NCBI RefSeq assembly: GCF_002904335.1
Contig: NZ_PPHF01000127.1
Coordinates: 1-64,000 of the forward strand
Source: Amycolatopsis sp. CA-126428
Lineage (GTDB): Bacteria; Actinomycetota; Actinomycetes; Mycobacteriales; Pseudonocardiaceae
Direction: 5' to 3'
DNA length: 64,000 nt
Positions 35,338-44,887 of the stretch are shown in pieces. Position numbers and translations under genes: made by a program. Under the pieces are notes generated by a model that saw nothing but the letters and a program-made list of their open reading frames with translations, was not told the origin of the DNA and searched no databases. The stretch's first letter is position 1. The number at the start of each line of letters is the position of its first letter.

Positions 35338-35371
35338 CCGGGCCGGTTACCCGGGGTACAGGCGGACAACC

Positions 35372-35453
35372 CTGCTATCTTCGAAGGGAAGATCCCTTTC
35401 GTGAGGAGACCAGTCGTGGCAGGTGACGTCGACATCTCCGGATAGCTCCGGAG
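35372..35453 (+). promoter_or_regulatory. ABC-F 5' regulatory leader
   Basis: A -10-like TATCTT precedes a hairpin AAGGGA-AGA-TCCCTT (35384-35398), then the leader peptide and the stem overlapping its stop. Leaders of this sort often control antibiotic-resistance ABC-F genes by ribosome stalling. No T-rich terminator is visible here. Confidence 0.45.
35416..35445 (+). CDS. Leader peptide (9 aa) of the ABC-F gene
   Basis: GTG-initiated nonapeptide VAGDVDISG with GAGGAG 8 nt upstream. Its stop codon lies in the loop of a CTCCGG/CCGGAG stem (35436-35441 with 35448-35453). Ribosome stalling here would change that structure. Confidence 0.5.
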   Translation: MAGDVDISG

Positions 35454-35529
35454 TGTGCAGGCCCCCGGCAGTGCCGGTGCGGGCCGCCGTCGACGTCCCC
35501 TGTTCCGCTCACCCCTCGAGGTCTTCGCC

Positions 35530-37122
35530 ATGTCCGAAATCGTGCTGTCCGGCCTGTCCTTCTCCTGGCCGGACGACACCCCCGTCTTCGACCACCTGTC
35601 CGCCACCTTCCCGGGCGGCCGCACCGGTCTCGTCGCCCCGAACGGCTCCGGCAAGACGACGCTGCTGAAGCTCGTCGCCGGTGCCCTGAAGCCCACCACC
35701 GGCAGTGTCACCGCCGACGGCACGCTCGGCTACCTCCCGCAGGACCTGCCGCTGAGCGGGGAGCCGTCGGTCGCCGAAATCCTCGGTGTCGCCCCGGTTC
35801 TGCGCGCGCTCGCCGCCGTCGAATCCGGGGACGTCGGCGAGGAGCACTTCACCACCATCGGCACCGACTGGGACGTCGAAGAACGCACCCGCGCCCAGCT
35901 CGACCGGCTCGGCCTCGCCGGCATCGGCCTCGACCGCACGCTGAGCACCCTCAGCGGCGGCCAGATCGTTTCGCTGGGCCTCGCCGCGCAACTGCTGAAG
36001 CGCCCGGACGTGCTGCTGCTCGACGAGCCCACCAACAACCTGGACGCCGAGGCGCGCCGCAAGCTCTACGCCGTGCTCGACGACTGGTCCGGCTGCCTGC
36101 TCGTGGTCAGCCACGACCGGGCGCTGCTCGACCGGATGGACCGGATCGCCGAGCTCCACGGCGGCGAAATCCGGTTCCACGGCGGCAACTTCACCGCCTA
36201 CGAAGAAGCCGTCCGGGCCGCCCGCGAAGTCGCCGAGAAGCACGTCCGCAGCGCCGAACAGGAGGTCAAGCGCGAGAAGCGGGAGATGCAGCAGGCCCGC
36301 GAGCGCGCCGCCCGCCGCGCGAGCACCGCGTCGCGCAACCTCGGCAACGCCGGGCTGCCCAAGATCTTCGCCGGCACGATGAAGCGCAACGCGCAGGAGT
36401 CGGCGGCCAAGGCGGACGGCACGCACGCCGCCCGCGTCGGCGCCGCGAAAGCCAAGCTGGACCAGGCGGAACGCGAACTGCGGCCCGAGCAGAAGCTCAG
36501 CCTGCAGCTGCCGCGGACGGAGGTCCCGGCGGGCCGGACGCTCTTCCTCGGCGAGGGCCTGCGGGTGCGGGGCCTCTTCGGCGACGGCGCCGACCTGGCC
36601 ATCCGCGGTCCCGAGCGGATCGCGCTCACCGGCCCCAACGGTGCCGGGAAGTCGACGCTGCTGCGGCTGGTGCAGGGCCACCTCGAGCCCGACGGCGGCA
36701 CTCTCACCCGCGCCGACGGCCGGATCGCCTTCCTGTCCCAGCGCTTGGACCTGCTGGACGACGACCGCAGCGTCGCCGAGAACCTGGCGGCGGCCGCCCC
36801 GGCGCTGCCCGCCGCGCAGCGGATGAACCTGCTGGCCCGCTTCCTGTTCCGCGGCTCCCGGGTGCACCTGCCGGCCGGGGTGCTCTCCGGCGGGGAACGG
36901 CTGCGCGCCACGCTCGCCTGCGTCCTGTTCGCCGAACCGGCGCCCCAGCTGCTGTTGCTGGACGAGCCGACGAACAACCTGGACCTGGTCGGCACCGGGC
37001 AGCTGGTGAGCGCGCTGGCGGCGTTCCGCGGCGCGTTCGTCGTCGTCAGCCACGACGAGCGCTTCCTCGCCGAGATCGGGATCGACCGGTGGCTGCGGCT
37101 CGCGGACGGCCGGCTGCGGTGA
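35530..37122 (+). CDS. ABC-F ATPase (ribosome-associated)
   Basis: A 530-residue protein with two ATPase domains and no membrane segments. Domain 1 has PNGSGKTT, LSGGQ and LLLDEPTNNLD; domain 2 has PNGAGKST, LSGGE and the same LLLDEPTNNLD. A charged linker (AEKHVRSAEQEVKREKREMQ, in about 230-280) joins them, as in the P-site tRNA interaction motif region. Members protect the ribosome from antibiotics or adjust translation. ATG 35530 is used. The upstream leader peptide supports translation-linked induction. Confidence 0.9.
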   Translation: MSEIVLSGLSFSWPDDTPVFDHLSATFPGGRTGLVAPNGSGKTTLLKLVAGALKPTTGSVTADGTLGYLPQDLPLSGEPSVAEILGVAPVLRALAAVESGDVGEEHFTTIGTDWDVEERTRAQLDRLGLAGIGLDRTLSTLSGGQIVSLGLAAQLLKRPDVLLLDEPTNNLDAEARRKLYAVLDDWSGCLLVVSHDRALLDRMDRIAELHGGEIRFHGGNFTAYEEAVRAAREVAEKHVRSAEQEVKREKREMQQARERAARRASTASRNLGNAGLPKIFAGTMKRNAQESAAKADGTHAARVGAAKAKLDQAERELRPEQKLSLQLPRTEVPAGRTLFLGEGLRVRGLFGDGADLAIRGPERIALTGPNGAGKSTLLRLVQGHLEPDGGTLTRADGRIAFLSQRLDLLDDDRSVAENLAAAAPALPAAQRMNLLARFLFRGSRVHLPAGVLSGGERLRATLACVLFAEPAPQLLLLDEPTNNLDLVGTGQLVSALAAFRGAFVVVSHDERFLAEIGIDRWLRLADGRLR

Positions 37123-37206
37123 CGTACACGGGTGACGTCGGGCGACGGTCGCCGCGGGCCCGCCGGGATTCCTAGCGTGGTGAAGTCACCCGCTGAAAGG
37201 AACCCC

Positions 37207-37638
37207 ATGTCCGAAGTGACCTACACCGCCGTCGCCACCTCCACCGCGGAGGGCCGCAACGGCGGCCGCGCGACCTCCGACGACGGCGCGCTCGACGTCA
37301 CCCTCGCCGTGCCCAAGGCCTTCGGCGGCGCCGGCGACGGCACCAACCCGGAGCAGCTGTTCGCGGCGGGCTGGGCGTCCTGCTTCGTCGGGGCCGTGCG
37401 CCGGGTCGCGGGCGCGAAGAAGGTGCCGCTGAACGACCTCGCCGTGGTCGCCGAGGTGACTCTGCACCACGACGTCGAGGCCGGCGAGTTCGGGCTCAGC
37501 GCCGCGCTGCACCTGGAGGCGACGGGCATCGACCAGGCCACGGCCGACGAGCTCGTCCAAGGCGCGCACCAGGTCTGCCCGTACTCGAAGGCCACGCGCG
37601 GCAACATCGAGGTCACCCTCGACGCGACGGTCGCCTGA
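37207..37638 (+). CDS. ohr: Organic hydroperoxide resistance protein Ohr
   Basis: A 143-residue thiol peroxidase of the Ohr type, which reduces organic hydroperoxides with lipoylated protein or DHLA as reductant. The peroxidatic Cys59 lies in AAGWASCF and the resolving Cys124 in HQVCPYSKAT; NPEQLFAAGW is the family hallmark. Ohr length and the early Arg21 of GGR are as expected. Start ATG 37207 after AAAGGAA. No OhrR repressor is adjacent. Confidence 0.92.
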   Translation: MSEVTYTAVATSTAEGRNGGRATSDDGALDVTLAVPKAFGGAGDGTNPEQLFAAGWASCFVGAVRRVAGAKKVPLNDLAVVAEVTLHHDVEAGEFGLSAALHLEATGIDQATADELVQGAHQVCPYSKATRGNIEVTLDATVA

Positions 37639-37653
37639 GCATCAGCGCACGTT

Positions 37654-37699
37654 GTCGTGAGTGGTAAGGCGGGTTAGAACCCGCCTTACCACTCACGAC
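37654..37699. terminator. 46-bp perfect palindrome, copy 1 (bidirectional terminator)
   Basis: Perfect 22-bp stem with an AG centre, between the stops of ohr (plus) and the lipoprotein hydrolase (minus, 3 bp away). The same sequence occurs, inverted, at 52079-52124. It lies where a shared terminator is needed. Confidence 0.8.
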
Positions 37700-37701
37700 C
37701 G

Positions 37702-38730
37702 TTACAGGTGGTCTGCGTCCTGAATCGCCTGGGCGAACGGCCGCGGCGCTTCTTGGGGCACGTTGTGGCCGATGCCGTCGAAGATCCGGTGCTCGTACTT
37801 GCCGGTGAACTTCGCGCGGTAGGCCCGGCCGTCCTTGGCCGCGCCGTCGAAGTCGCTGCCGATCGTGATCGACGGGACGCCGATGGTCGCGCCGGCGGCC
37901 AGCTTCTCTTCGTACGCCTCGTACTGCGGCTCGCCCGGGGCGAGGCTCAGGCGCCAGCGGTAGTTGTGGATGACGATGGCGACGTGGTCGGGGTTGCCGA
38001 ACGCGGCCGCGCTGCGGTCGTAGGTCGCGTCGTCGAAGTGCCAGGCCGGGGACGCGGTCTTCCAGATCAGCTTGTTGAAGTCGTGGCGGTTCGCCGCGTA
38101 GCCGGCCCGGCCGCGCTCGGTCGCGAAGTAGTACTGGTACCACCAGCCGAGCTCGGCTTGGGGCGCCAGCGGCTGCTGGTTCGCCTTGAGGTTCGTGACG
38201 ATGTACCCGCTGACCGCGACGATCGCCTTACAGCGCTGCGGCCACAGCGCGGCGATGATGTCGACGGTCCGGCCGCCCCAGTCGTAGCCGCCGAAGACGG
38301 CCTTGTCGATCTTGAGGGCGTCCAGCAGCGCGATGACGTCCAGCGCCACGGCCGTCTGCTGGCCGTTGCGGACGGTCTCGGCGGACTTGAACGCCGTCGG
38401 GCCGTAGCCGCGCAGGTAGGGGACGATCACCCGGTAGCCGGCGCCGGCCAGGATCGGCGCGACGTCGACGTAGCTGTACGGGTCGTAGGGCCAGCCGTGC
38501 AGCAGCACCACCGGCTGCCCGGTCGCCGGCCCAAACTCGTGGTAGGCCATGGTGAGCACCCCGGCGTCGGCCCGCTTGACCGGCCCGAGCGAGGTGTGCT
38601 CCCCCGAGCCCGCCCGCAGGTCGGGCGCCGGAGCGGGGGCGACGGCGGGAGTGCCCGACGAGCAGGCCGCCAAGGACGTCGCCGCGAGCCCGGCCGCGAA
38701 CGCCTGCCCGAACCTTCTCCTGCTGATCAT
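37702..38730 (-). CDS. Exported epoxide-hydrolase-like alpha/beta hydrolase
   Basis: A 342-residue protein with a twin-arginine-like SRRRF start and lipobox SLAAC (Cys23), so probably a lipoprotein. The alpha/beta fold shows HGWPYD (oxyanion, epoxide-hydrolase type), the nucleophile Asp150 in GYDWGG instead of Ser, and a late GIGHNVP with the catalytic His. This predicts an epoxide hydrolase or haloalkane-dehalogenase-like enzyme at the cell surface. It ends at the palindromic terminator. Confidence 0.82.
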   Translation of the reverse strand: MISRRRFGQAFAAGLAATSLAACSSGTPAVAPAPAPDLRAGSGEHTSLGPVKRADAGVLTMAYHEFGPATGQPVVLLHGWPYDPYSYVDVAPILAGAGYRVIVPYLRGYGPTAFKSAETVRNGQQTAVALDVIALLDALKIDKAVFGGYDWGGRTVDIIAALWPQRCKAIVAVSGYIVTNLKANQQPLAPQAELGWWYQYYFATERGRAGYAANRHDFNKLIWKTASPAWHFDDATYDRSAAAFGNPDHVAIVIHNYRWRLSLAPGEPQYEAYEEKLAAGATIGVPSITIGSDFDGAAKDGRAYRAKFTGKYEHRIFDGIGHNVPQEAPRPFAQAIQDADHL

Positions 38731-38824
38731 CTGCTGCTCCTGTGCGAAAAGACCGTGGGACTTTCACCACGTTAGGAGCTGTCCGGTGAACCGCGCGCCC
38801 GTCAGGTGACGCAGCCGGTGTACG

Positions 38825-41560
38825 TCATCCGCCGAGGGTCTTCAGCTTCCCGGCGAGGTCGGCGCGGGAGCTCACGCCCAGCTTGGGGAAGATCCGGTGC
38901 AGGTGGGTGCCGACGGTCCGGTGCGAAAGGTACAGCCGCTGCCCGATCTCCCGGTTCGTCAGCCCCCCGGCGGCCAGCTGCGCGATGCTCAGCTCGTGCG
39001 GGGTCAGCTTGTCCCGGGCGTCCGGGCCGCGGTTCGGGCTCGACTCGCCCGCGCTGCGCAGCTCGCGGCGGGCCCGGTCGGCCCAGGCGGCCATGCCGAG
39101 CGCGTCGAAGGTCTTGCGGGCGGTGCGCAGGTGCGTCCGCGATTCGACGACCCGCCGCTGCCGCCGCAGCCACTCCCCGAAGGCCAGGTGGACGCGGCCG
39201 CGTTCGGCGGGCCAGCCGGCCAGGTCGGCTCGCAGCGCTTCGGCGAACCGCTCGTCGTCGGGGTCGAGCACGGCTCGCGCGTAGCGGAGGCCGATGTGCA
39301 GCGCGGGTGACGGCGTCTTCGCCGCGAGCGGCTCGAGCTCGGCGAGCACGTCCCGCAGCGCGTCCGTCCGCCCGGCCCGCACCGCGGCCTCGGTGAGTTC
39401 CGCGACGCAGTACGTGCGCAAGGCCAGCTGGTAGGCGGGGTCGGCCGGGTCGAGCAGCCGCCGCAGGTCGGCGAACGCGTCCTCGAACCGGCCCTCGCTC
39501 AGGCCGGTCAGCCCGCGGGTGAGCTGCACGGTGGCCAGCACGGGCCGGGCGCCGGCCGCGAGCCCGGCGCGTTCGGCCTCGTCGGCCAGCGTCTTCGCCT
39601 GCTTGTGCTCGCCGCGCAGGGCGGCGATTTCGGCCTGGACCGCGGTGGCGAGCCCGGCCATGAACGGCTGGCCGGTCTCCCGCGCGAACCGGGCCGCCTC
39701 CGCCGCGGCCGGCACGGCCCCGGCCAGGTCGCCGAGCCGGACGCGGCTCCACGCCTGGACGGCCAGCGCTCGCGGCAACAGGCCGAGCCGGCCCTGGGCC
39801 CGCAGGCCGGGAGCGGCGGCGGCGGAGAACCGGGCGGCGAGGTCGAAGGCCCCGACCTGCAGCGCGGCGCTGCCCAGGTACCGGTCGACCTCGGGATCGG
39901 CGCCGGTCTTGGCGACCAGCTCCCGCAGGTGCGCCAGGACGGCTTGGCCGCGTTCGAAGGGCGCCACGTACGCGGTGACGGCGACGATCCGCGGGTCGGT
40001 TTCCGGGATGGGCAGCCGATCGGCGACGTCCAGGAGGGCTTGTCTCGCTTCCGGACCGGGTTCGGTCCAGAAGCACCGCATGGCGGCGCTCCAGAGGATC
40101 CGCATGGCGGCGTCGTGCTGCCCGTCGGCGGCGACGGAGGCGGCGGTGCGGGCGAGTTCGGCGACGCGGGCGGGGTCTTCGCGGACGCCGTCTTCGAACT
40201 CGCTGAGCAGCCGCCCGGCGGTGGCCCGGCGGCGCGGGTCGGCGGGGTTGGCGGCGTGCACCAGGCGTTCGGCGGTCTCCCGCCGCCCGGACTCGACGGC
40301 CAGTTCGGCGGCCTTGAGGAGCCGGTCGGCCTGGTCCTCGGCGTTCGGGCTCAGCCGCGCGGCCTGTTCGAGCGCGGCGATGGCGGCGGCGGCCCCGCCC
40401 CGGAAGCGCGCTCGTTCGGCGGTGCGTTCGAGTTCGCCGGCGACGGTTTCATCGGGCCCGGCGGTGGCGGCGGCCTGGTGCCAGGCACGGCGATCGGGCT
40501 GGTCGCGGAGGGCTTCGACGAGGGCGAGGTGGGCGTGCCGACGGTCGAGCGGGGTCGCGGAGGCGGGGATGGCGGACCGCATGAGGGGGTGCCGGAAGGT
40601 GACGGCCCCGGCGGACAGCTCGACCAGGCGAGCCTCGACGGCGGGGGCGAGGATGCCGGGGTCGGCGCAGGCCCCGGGCACGCCGGTTCCGCCAACTCCG
40701 GCACCCGCCGCAAGCAGCGCCCCCGTCGCCGCCAGCGTCTCCGCCAGCGAGGTCGTCTCGTTCAGCGCCGCCACCAGCAACGCCGTGCGGGTCACCTCGG
40801 GCAGCGCCGCCACCCGGGCCGTGAACGTGCGCTCCAAGCGCTCCGTCAGCGGCAGCACCGGATCCAGCCCGTCGAGCTCACCCACCGCCAAGGGCAGTTC
40901 CGTCAACGCCAGCGGCAACCCCGCCGCCTCCGCCAGCAGCCGCGTCCGGACCGCCGGTGCCAGCCGCGGCGCCACCGAATCCAGCAGCTCGGCCGCCGCG
41001 TCGGGCGGGAGGCGGTCCAGCACCATCGAGGGCAACCCCGCCTCGAGCAGCGGGGACTCCGCGCCGTCCCGCAGGGTCGCCAGCAGCACGATCGGCTCGG
41101 TCTCGATCCGCCGCGCCACGAACGCCAGGACGTCCGCGCTCGCCCGGTCCAGCCAGTGCACGTCCTCCGCGACCAGCAGCAACGGCTTGGCCGCCGCCTC
41201 CTCGGCCAGCAACGTCAGCGCCGCCAGCCCGACCAGGTACGCACTCGGCGAAGGGCCGTCCGCCAGCCCCAGCGCCGTCCGCAGGGCGTCGCGCTGCGGG
41301 GCGGGCAGCTCCGCCACCCCGGCCCGCACCGGGTACAGCAGCTGGTGCAGCCCGGCATAGGCCAGGTTCCGCTCGGCCTCGGCCCCGGCCGTGCGCAGCA
41401 CCCGCAACCCCGCGACCGAGGCCGCCGCGGCCGTCGAAGCCACCAGCGCGGACTTCCCGATGCCGGCTTCCCCGCGCAGGAGGACGCCGCTGCGGTCCTC
41501 CGGGCCGTCGACGAGCTCGCCCAGCTCCTTCAGCTCGGTGTCCCGTCCGCTCAGCGCCAT
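38825..41560 (-). CDS. LuxR-family LAL-type regulator with AAA ATPase
   Basis: A 911-residue large ATP-binding LuxR regulator. An N-terminal AAA domain has Walker A GEAGIGKS (30-37) and Walker B LLLVAEDVHWLD. A long helical TPR-like middle follows. The C-terminal LuxR helix-turn-helix is in the last 65 residues (LTPHELSIAQLAAGGLTNREI then LSHRTVGTHLHRIF). Such proteins activate secondary-metabolite or sugar genes. ATG 41560 is used. It is divergent from the tannase-family gene 150 bp away. Confidence 0.92.
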   Translation of the reverse strand: MALSGRDTELKELGELVDGPEDRSGVLLRGEAGIGKSALVASTAAAASVAGLRVLRTAGAEAERNLAYAGLHQLLYPVRAGVAELPAPQRDALRTALGLADGPSPSAYLVGLAALTLLAEEAAAKPLLLVAEDVHWLDRASADVLAFVARRIETEPIVLLATLRDGAESPLLEAGLPSMVLDRLPPDAAAELLDSVAPRLAPAVRTRLLAEAAGLPLALTELPLAVGELDGLDPVLPLTERLERTFTARVAALPEVTRTALLVAALNETTSLAETLAATGALLAAGAGVGGTGVPGACADPGILAPAVEARLVELSAGAVTFRHPLMRSAIPASATPLDRRHAHLALVEALRDQPDRRAWHQAAATAGPDETVAGELERTAERARFRGGAAAAIAALEQAARLSPNAEDQADRLLKAAELAVESGRRETAERLVHAANPADPRRRATAGRLLSEFEDGVREDPARVAELARTAASVAADGQHDAAMRILWSAAMRCFWTEPGPEARQALLDVADRLPIPETDPRIVAVTAYVAPFERGQAVLAHLRELVAKTGADPEVDRYLGSAALQVGAFDLAARFSAAAAPGLRAQGRLGLLPRALAVQAWSRVRLGDLAGAVPAAAEAARFARETGQPFMAGLATAVQAEIAALRGEHKQAKTLADEAERAGLAAGARPVLATVQLTRGLTGLSEGRFEDAFADLRRLLDPADPAYQLALRTYCVAELTEAAVRAGRTDALRDVLAELEPLAAKTPSPALHIGLRYARAVLDPDDERFAEALRADLAGWPAERGRVHLAFGEWLRRQRRVVESRTHLRTARKTFDALGMAAWADRARRELRSAGESSPNRGPDARDKLTPHELSIAQLAAGGLTNREIGQRLYLSHRTVGTHLHRIFPKLGVSSRADLAGKLKTLGG

Positions 41561-41710
41561 GGAAACGACCTTACCCAACGCCTGTTTCCGCAGCTCACGG
41601 CCGAGTGACGTACGGCAGCAGCGTCATCCGACGGGCGCGGGGTCCGCGGCCCCGCGCCTACCGTTCCCCCCGCAATGTCCACATCGGACGCAAAGCGACC
41701 GGAGAGACCG

Positions 41711-43213
41711 ATGAAACGCCTCCTTCTCGCCGCCGCCGTGCCGCTCCTGCTGACCACCGTCACGCAGCCGGCCGCCTCGGCAGCAACCCCGACCCCGTGC
41801 GCCGCCGTCGCGGTGCCCGCCCCGCCCGGCGCCAAGATCGAATCGGTGCAGGCCGCGCCCCAGCCGGCGTACTGCCTGATCACCGTCACGCTCACCCACA
41901 CCGGCACCGACCACGTCAAGGTCGCCGTGGCCCTGCCGGACACCGGGTGGAACGGCCGGCTCCAGGCCCTCGGCGGCAGCGCCTACGCCGCCGGCAACTT
42001 CGACGCCCTCCCGCAGGCGGTCAAGGACGGCTACAGCGCCGTGACGACCGACGCGGGCGTGTCCCTGGACGGCCTCGACACGTCCTGGGCGCTCGAAGAC
42101 GGTCAGGTTGACCAGACGCTCCTGACCAACTTCGCCACCCGCTCGGTGCACGAAGAAGCCGTCCTCGGCAAGGCCGTCACGCAGCGGTACTACCAGCGGC
42201 CGATCTCGTACTCCTACTGGACCGGCTGCTCGACCGGCGGCCGCCAGGGCTACTCGGAAGCCCAGAACTACCCCAAGGACTTCGACGGCGTGCTGGCCAA
42301 CGCCCCCGCCGTCGACTGGACGCAGTTCGCGGTCGCGACCCTCTGGCCGCAGGTGGTGATGAACCAGAGCCACGACTTCCCCAGCCCCTGCGTGCTTTCG
42401 GCGTTCCGCACGGCCGCGGTCCAGGCGTGCGACGCGCAGGACGGCGTGACCAACGGCATCGTCGACCGGCCGGACGAGTGCGGCTACGACCCGCGCGGCC
42501 TCGTCGGGACGAAGGTGCTCTGCGACGGCCACGAGGTGACCGTCACGGCTGCGGACGCCGAGGTCGTGCGCAAGATCTGGGCCGGCCCCACGGACGAGCG
42601 CGGCCGCCAGCTGTGGGCGGGGCTGCCGAAGGGCGCGGACTTCACGTGGCTGGCCGGCACCCAGCCCGGCCCCGACGGCACGCTGACCGCGCCCGGCTTC
42701 CCGGTCGCCGTCAAGTGGGTGCAGTCGTTCCTGGAGAAGCAGGCGGCCTTCGACACCTCGAAGCTCACCTACGCGCAGTTCACCGCCTTGTTCCGCCAGT
42801 CGGTGCGTGAGTACGACGACGTCATCGGCACGTCCGACCCCGACCTGTCGGCGTTCCGCCGCGCCGGCGGCAAGCTGATCACCTTCGTCGGCGCGAACGA
42901 CCAGCTCATCCCGCCGGGCGGCACGCTGTCCTACCGCACCCAGGTGGAACGCACGATGGGCGGCGCGCAGCGGGTGAACGACTTCTACCGGCTGTTCCTC
43001 GCGCCGGGCGTCGAACACTGCTTCGGCGGTGGCGGCCCGGAGCCGACGAACGCGCTGGGCGCGCTCGTCGGCTGGGTCGAGCACGGCAAGGCGCCGGCCA
43101 CCCTCGCGGCGGCGTCCGCGGACGGCAAGACGCGCAACCTGTGCCCGTACCCGCGGGTTTCGCGCTACACCGGCGGCGACCCGGCCACGGCGTCGAGCTA
43201 CCGCTGCCGCTGA
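41711..43213 (+). CDS. Secreted tannase/feruloyl esterase-family hydrolase
   Basis: A 500-residue exported esterase. Signal peptide to about 25. The family's CS-D-HC arrangement is present: Cys173-Ser174 in GCSTGG, the Asp in VGANDQLIP, and HC in GVEHCFGGGG; the two Cys normally form a disulphide next to the active site. It should cleave gallate, ferulate or similar aromatic esters. Start ATG 41711 behind GGAGAG. Divergent from the LAL regulator, which may control it. Confidence 0.87.
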   Translation: MKRLLLAAAVPLLLTTVTQPAASAATPTPCAAVAVPAPPGAKIESVQAAPQPAYCLITVTLTHTGTDHVKVAVALPDTGWNGRLQALGGSAYAAGNFDALPQAVKDGYSAVTTDAGVSLDGLDTSWALEDGQVDQTLLTNFATRSVHEEAVLGKAVTQRYYQRPISYSYWTGCSTGGRQGYSEAQNYPKDFDGVLANAPAVDWTQFAVATLWPQVVMNQSHDFPSPCVLSAFRTAAVQACDAQDGVTNGIVDRPDECGYDPRGLVGTKVLCDGHEVTVTAADAEVVRKIWAGPTDERGRQLWAGLPKGADFTWLAGTQPGPDGTLTAPGFPVAVKWVQSFLEKQAAFDTSKLTYAQFTALFRQSVREYDDVIGTSDPDLSAFRRAGGKLITFVGANDQLIPPGGTLSYRTQVERTMGGAQRVNDFYRLFLAPGVEHCFGGGGPEPTNALGALVGWVEHGKAPATLAAASADGKTRNLCPYPRVSRYTGGDPATASSYRCR

Positions 43214-43290
43214 GCCCGGTCCGCGAGCGCTCACCGCGGCGCTCGCGGACTGGACTTGCGGGTCCAAAAACGGCTCGGCACGCTGAAGTC

Positions 43291-44355
43291 ATGGCACTCG
43301 ACCAGTACTACCTCCTCGGCCGCTCCGGGCTGCGCGTCAGCCGGCTCGCCCTCGGCACGATGAACTTCGGCACCGGCGGTTTCCACGCCGCCTACGGCAA
43401 AACCCAGGACGAAGTCCGCCCGATCTTCCGGAAGTACGTCGAAGAGGGCGGCAACTTCGTGGATACGGCGGACTTCTACACCGCCGGCGAGAGCGAGACG
43501 ATCCTCGGCCGGCTCATCGCCGAGACGAACTCCCGCGACCGCCTGGTGCTCACCACCAAGTTCACCAACACCGTCGACCCGGCCGACCCCAACGCCGGCG
43601 GCAACGGGCGCAAGCACCTGATCCGCGCCCTCGACGCGTCGCTGCGCCGGCTGGGCACCGACTACGTCGACGTGTACCTGCTGCACACCTGGGACCGGAT
43701 CACCCCGGTCGAGGAGGTCGTGCGCACGTTCGACGACCTCGTCCGCGCGGGCAAGATCCGCTACCCCGGCCTGTCCGACGTGCCGAGCTGGTACGCGGCG
43801 CGGGCGCAGAGCCTCACCGAAGCGCACTCGCTGGCGCCGATGGTCAACCTGCAGCTGCCGTATTCGCTGGTCGAGCGCCAGATCGAGACCGAGCACGTCC
43901 CGATGGCCCAGCACCTCGGCCTCGGCGTCACGGCGTGGAGCCCCTTGGCCGGCGGCATCCTCACCGGCAAGTACCGCGACGGCGGCGCGGGACGGCTCAG
44001 CGACGGGCCCGCCTGGACCGGGCGCACCCCGCAGGTGCTCGCGCCCCTCGAAGAGGTCGCGAACAAGCTGGGCGTCACGATGGCCCAGGTGGCGATCAAC
44101 TGGGTGGCCACCCAGCCGGCCATCGCGGCGGCGATCGTCGGGGCGAGCAGCGCCGAGCAACTCGGCAAGAGCATGGCGGCCCTCGACTTCGAAATCCCGG
44201 CCGAGCTGCGCACCTTGCTCGACGAGGCGAGCGCGGTCCCGCCGGAGTCGGTGTACCGCATGTTCACCCCGGCGTACCAGAACTGGATCGTCAGCCCGGA
44301 GTTGAAGATCGGCGACAAGCCGGCGGGGTACGCGCCGGCGGTCCGGAACTGGTAA
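43291..44355 (+). CDS. Aldo/keto reductase
   Basis: A 354-residue AKR. The catalytic tetrad is seen as Asp in FVDTADFYTAGE with Tyr, Lys in LTTKFTN, and His in LLHTWD. SPLAGGILTGKY and GASSAEQL are the usual cofactor-binding loops. Reduces carbonyls with NADPH; substrate unknown. Start ATG 43291, 77 bp after the esterase. Confidence 0.92.
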   Translation: MALDQYYLLGRSGLRVSRLALGTMNFGTGGFHAAYGKTQDEVRPIFRKYVEEGGNFVDTADFYTAGESETILGRLIAETNSRDRLVLTTKFTNTVDPADPNAGGNGRKHLIRALDASLRRLGTDYVDVYLLHTWDRITPVEEVVRTFDDLVRAGKIRYPGLSDVPSWYAARAQSLTEAHSLAPMVNLQLPYSLVERQIETEHVPMAQHLGLGVTAWSPLAGGILTGKYRDGGAGRLSDGPAWTGRTPQVLAPLEEVANKLGVTMAQVAINWVATQPAIAAAIVGASSAEQLGKSMAALDFEIPAELRTLLDEASAVPPESVYRMFTPAYQNWIVSPELKIGDKPAGYAPAVRNW

Positions 44356-44841
44356 CGGCAGCGCCACTCTTTCGAGTGAAATTTCTTCAGTTATTCCTTT
44401 CGCGAGTTACAAGCCGAGAAGCGATGTAACCGGACGACATCTCCTCGGATGCGTTGCCATGGAGGCGATCCGGCACCGCTGAAGCTCTACAGTAGACTGC
44501 GGAAAGTGCCGCAGCCCGTCGAATGCGGAGCGAATTCGCCTGGTCAGGCGACCGCGCCGTTTTCCTCGGAAGTGGCGCACGGTCGAATGACCACCCCCGA
44601 TGATTCGACCTCATCCAGCACATATATCCTCTCGGCAACCCAACCGAATGACCACCGAACGAGGCTCACCCCCTTGGTCACCGCACTCCGCATGAGGGCA
44701 AAGATGATACCTCGTCCACCTGCGGAGCGAGCGGCTCCTGGTCCTGATCGATGGAAGGAGAAGTCGTTGACGCACCTGATGCCGCTTTGGTGGATCATCA
44801 TGGCGGCCTGAACGCCTGAACCACCCTACTGGGGGCGAGTT
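44356..44841. other. Lower-GC gap with doubtful small frame
   Basis: About 490 bp with distinctly lower GC than the surroundings. The only plus-strand frame of note is 44587-44811 (74 codons, ending KSLTHLMPLWWIIMAA), with poor codon bias and no domain. I leave it uncalled. It may be decayed DNA or an acquired small gene. Confidence 0.4.
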
Positions 44842-44879
44842 GCGCCGGGTTTCGCGGCCGAAGCCGCGAGACCCGGCGC
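44842..44879. terminator. Strong hairpin terminator
   Basis: A 17-bp stem (one G-T pair) pairs 44842-44858 with 44863-44879 around a CGAA loop. It sits just after the stop of the minus-strand tandem-HTH gene. Confidence 0.75.
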
Positions 44880-44887
44880 CGCCGGCG

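Noticed and set aside
44449-44811. Plus-strand frame of 120 codons
   Set aside because: Poor codon bias, no domain and no good ribosome site; only noted as doubtful.
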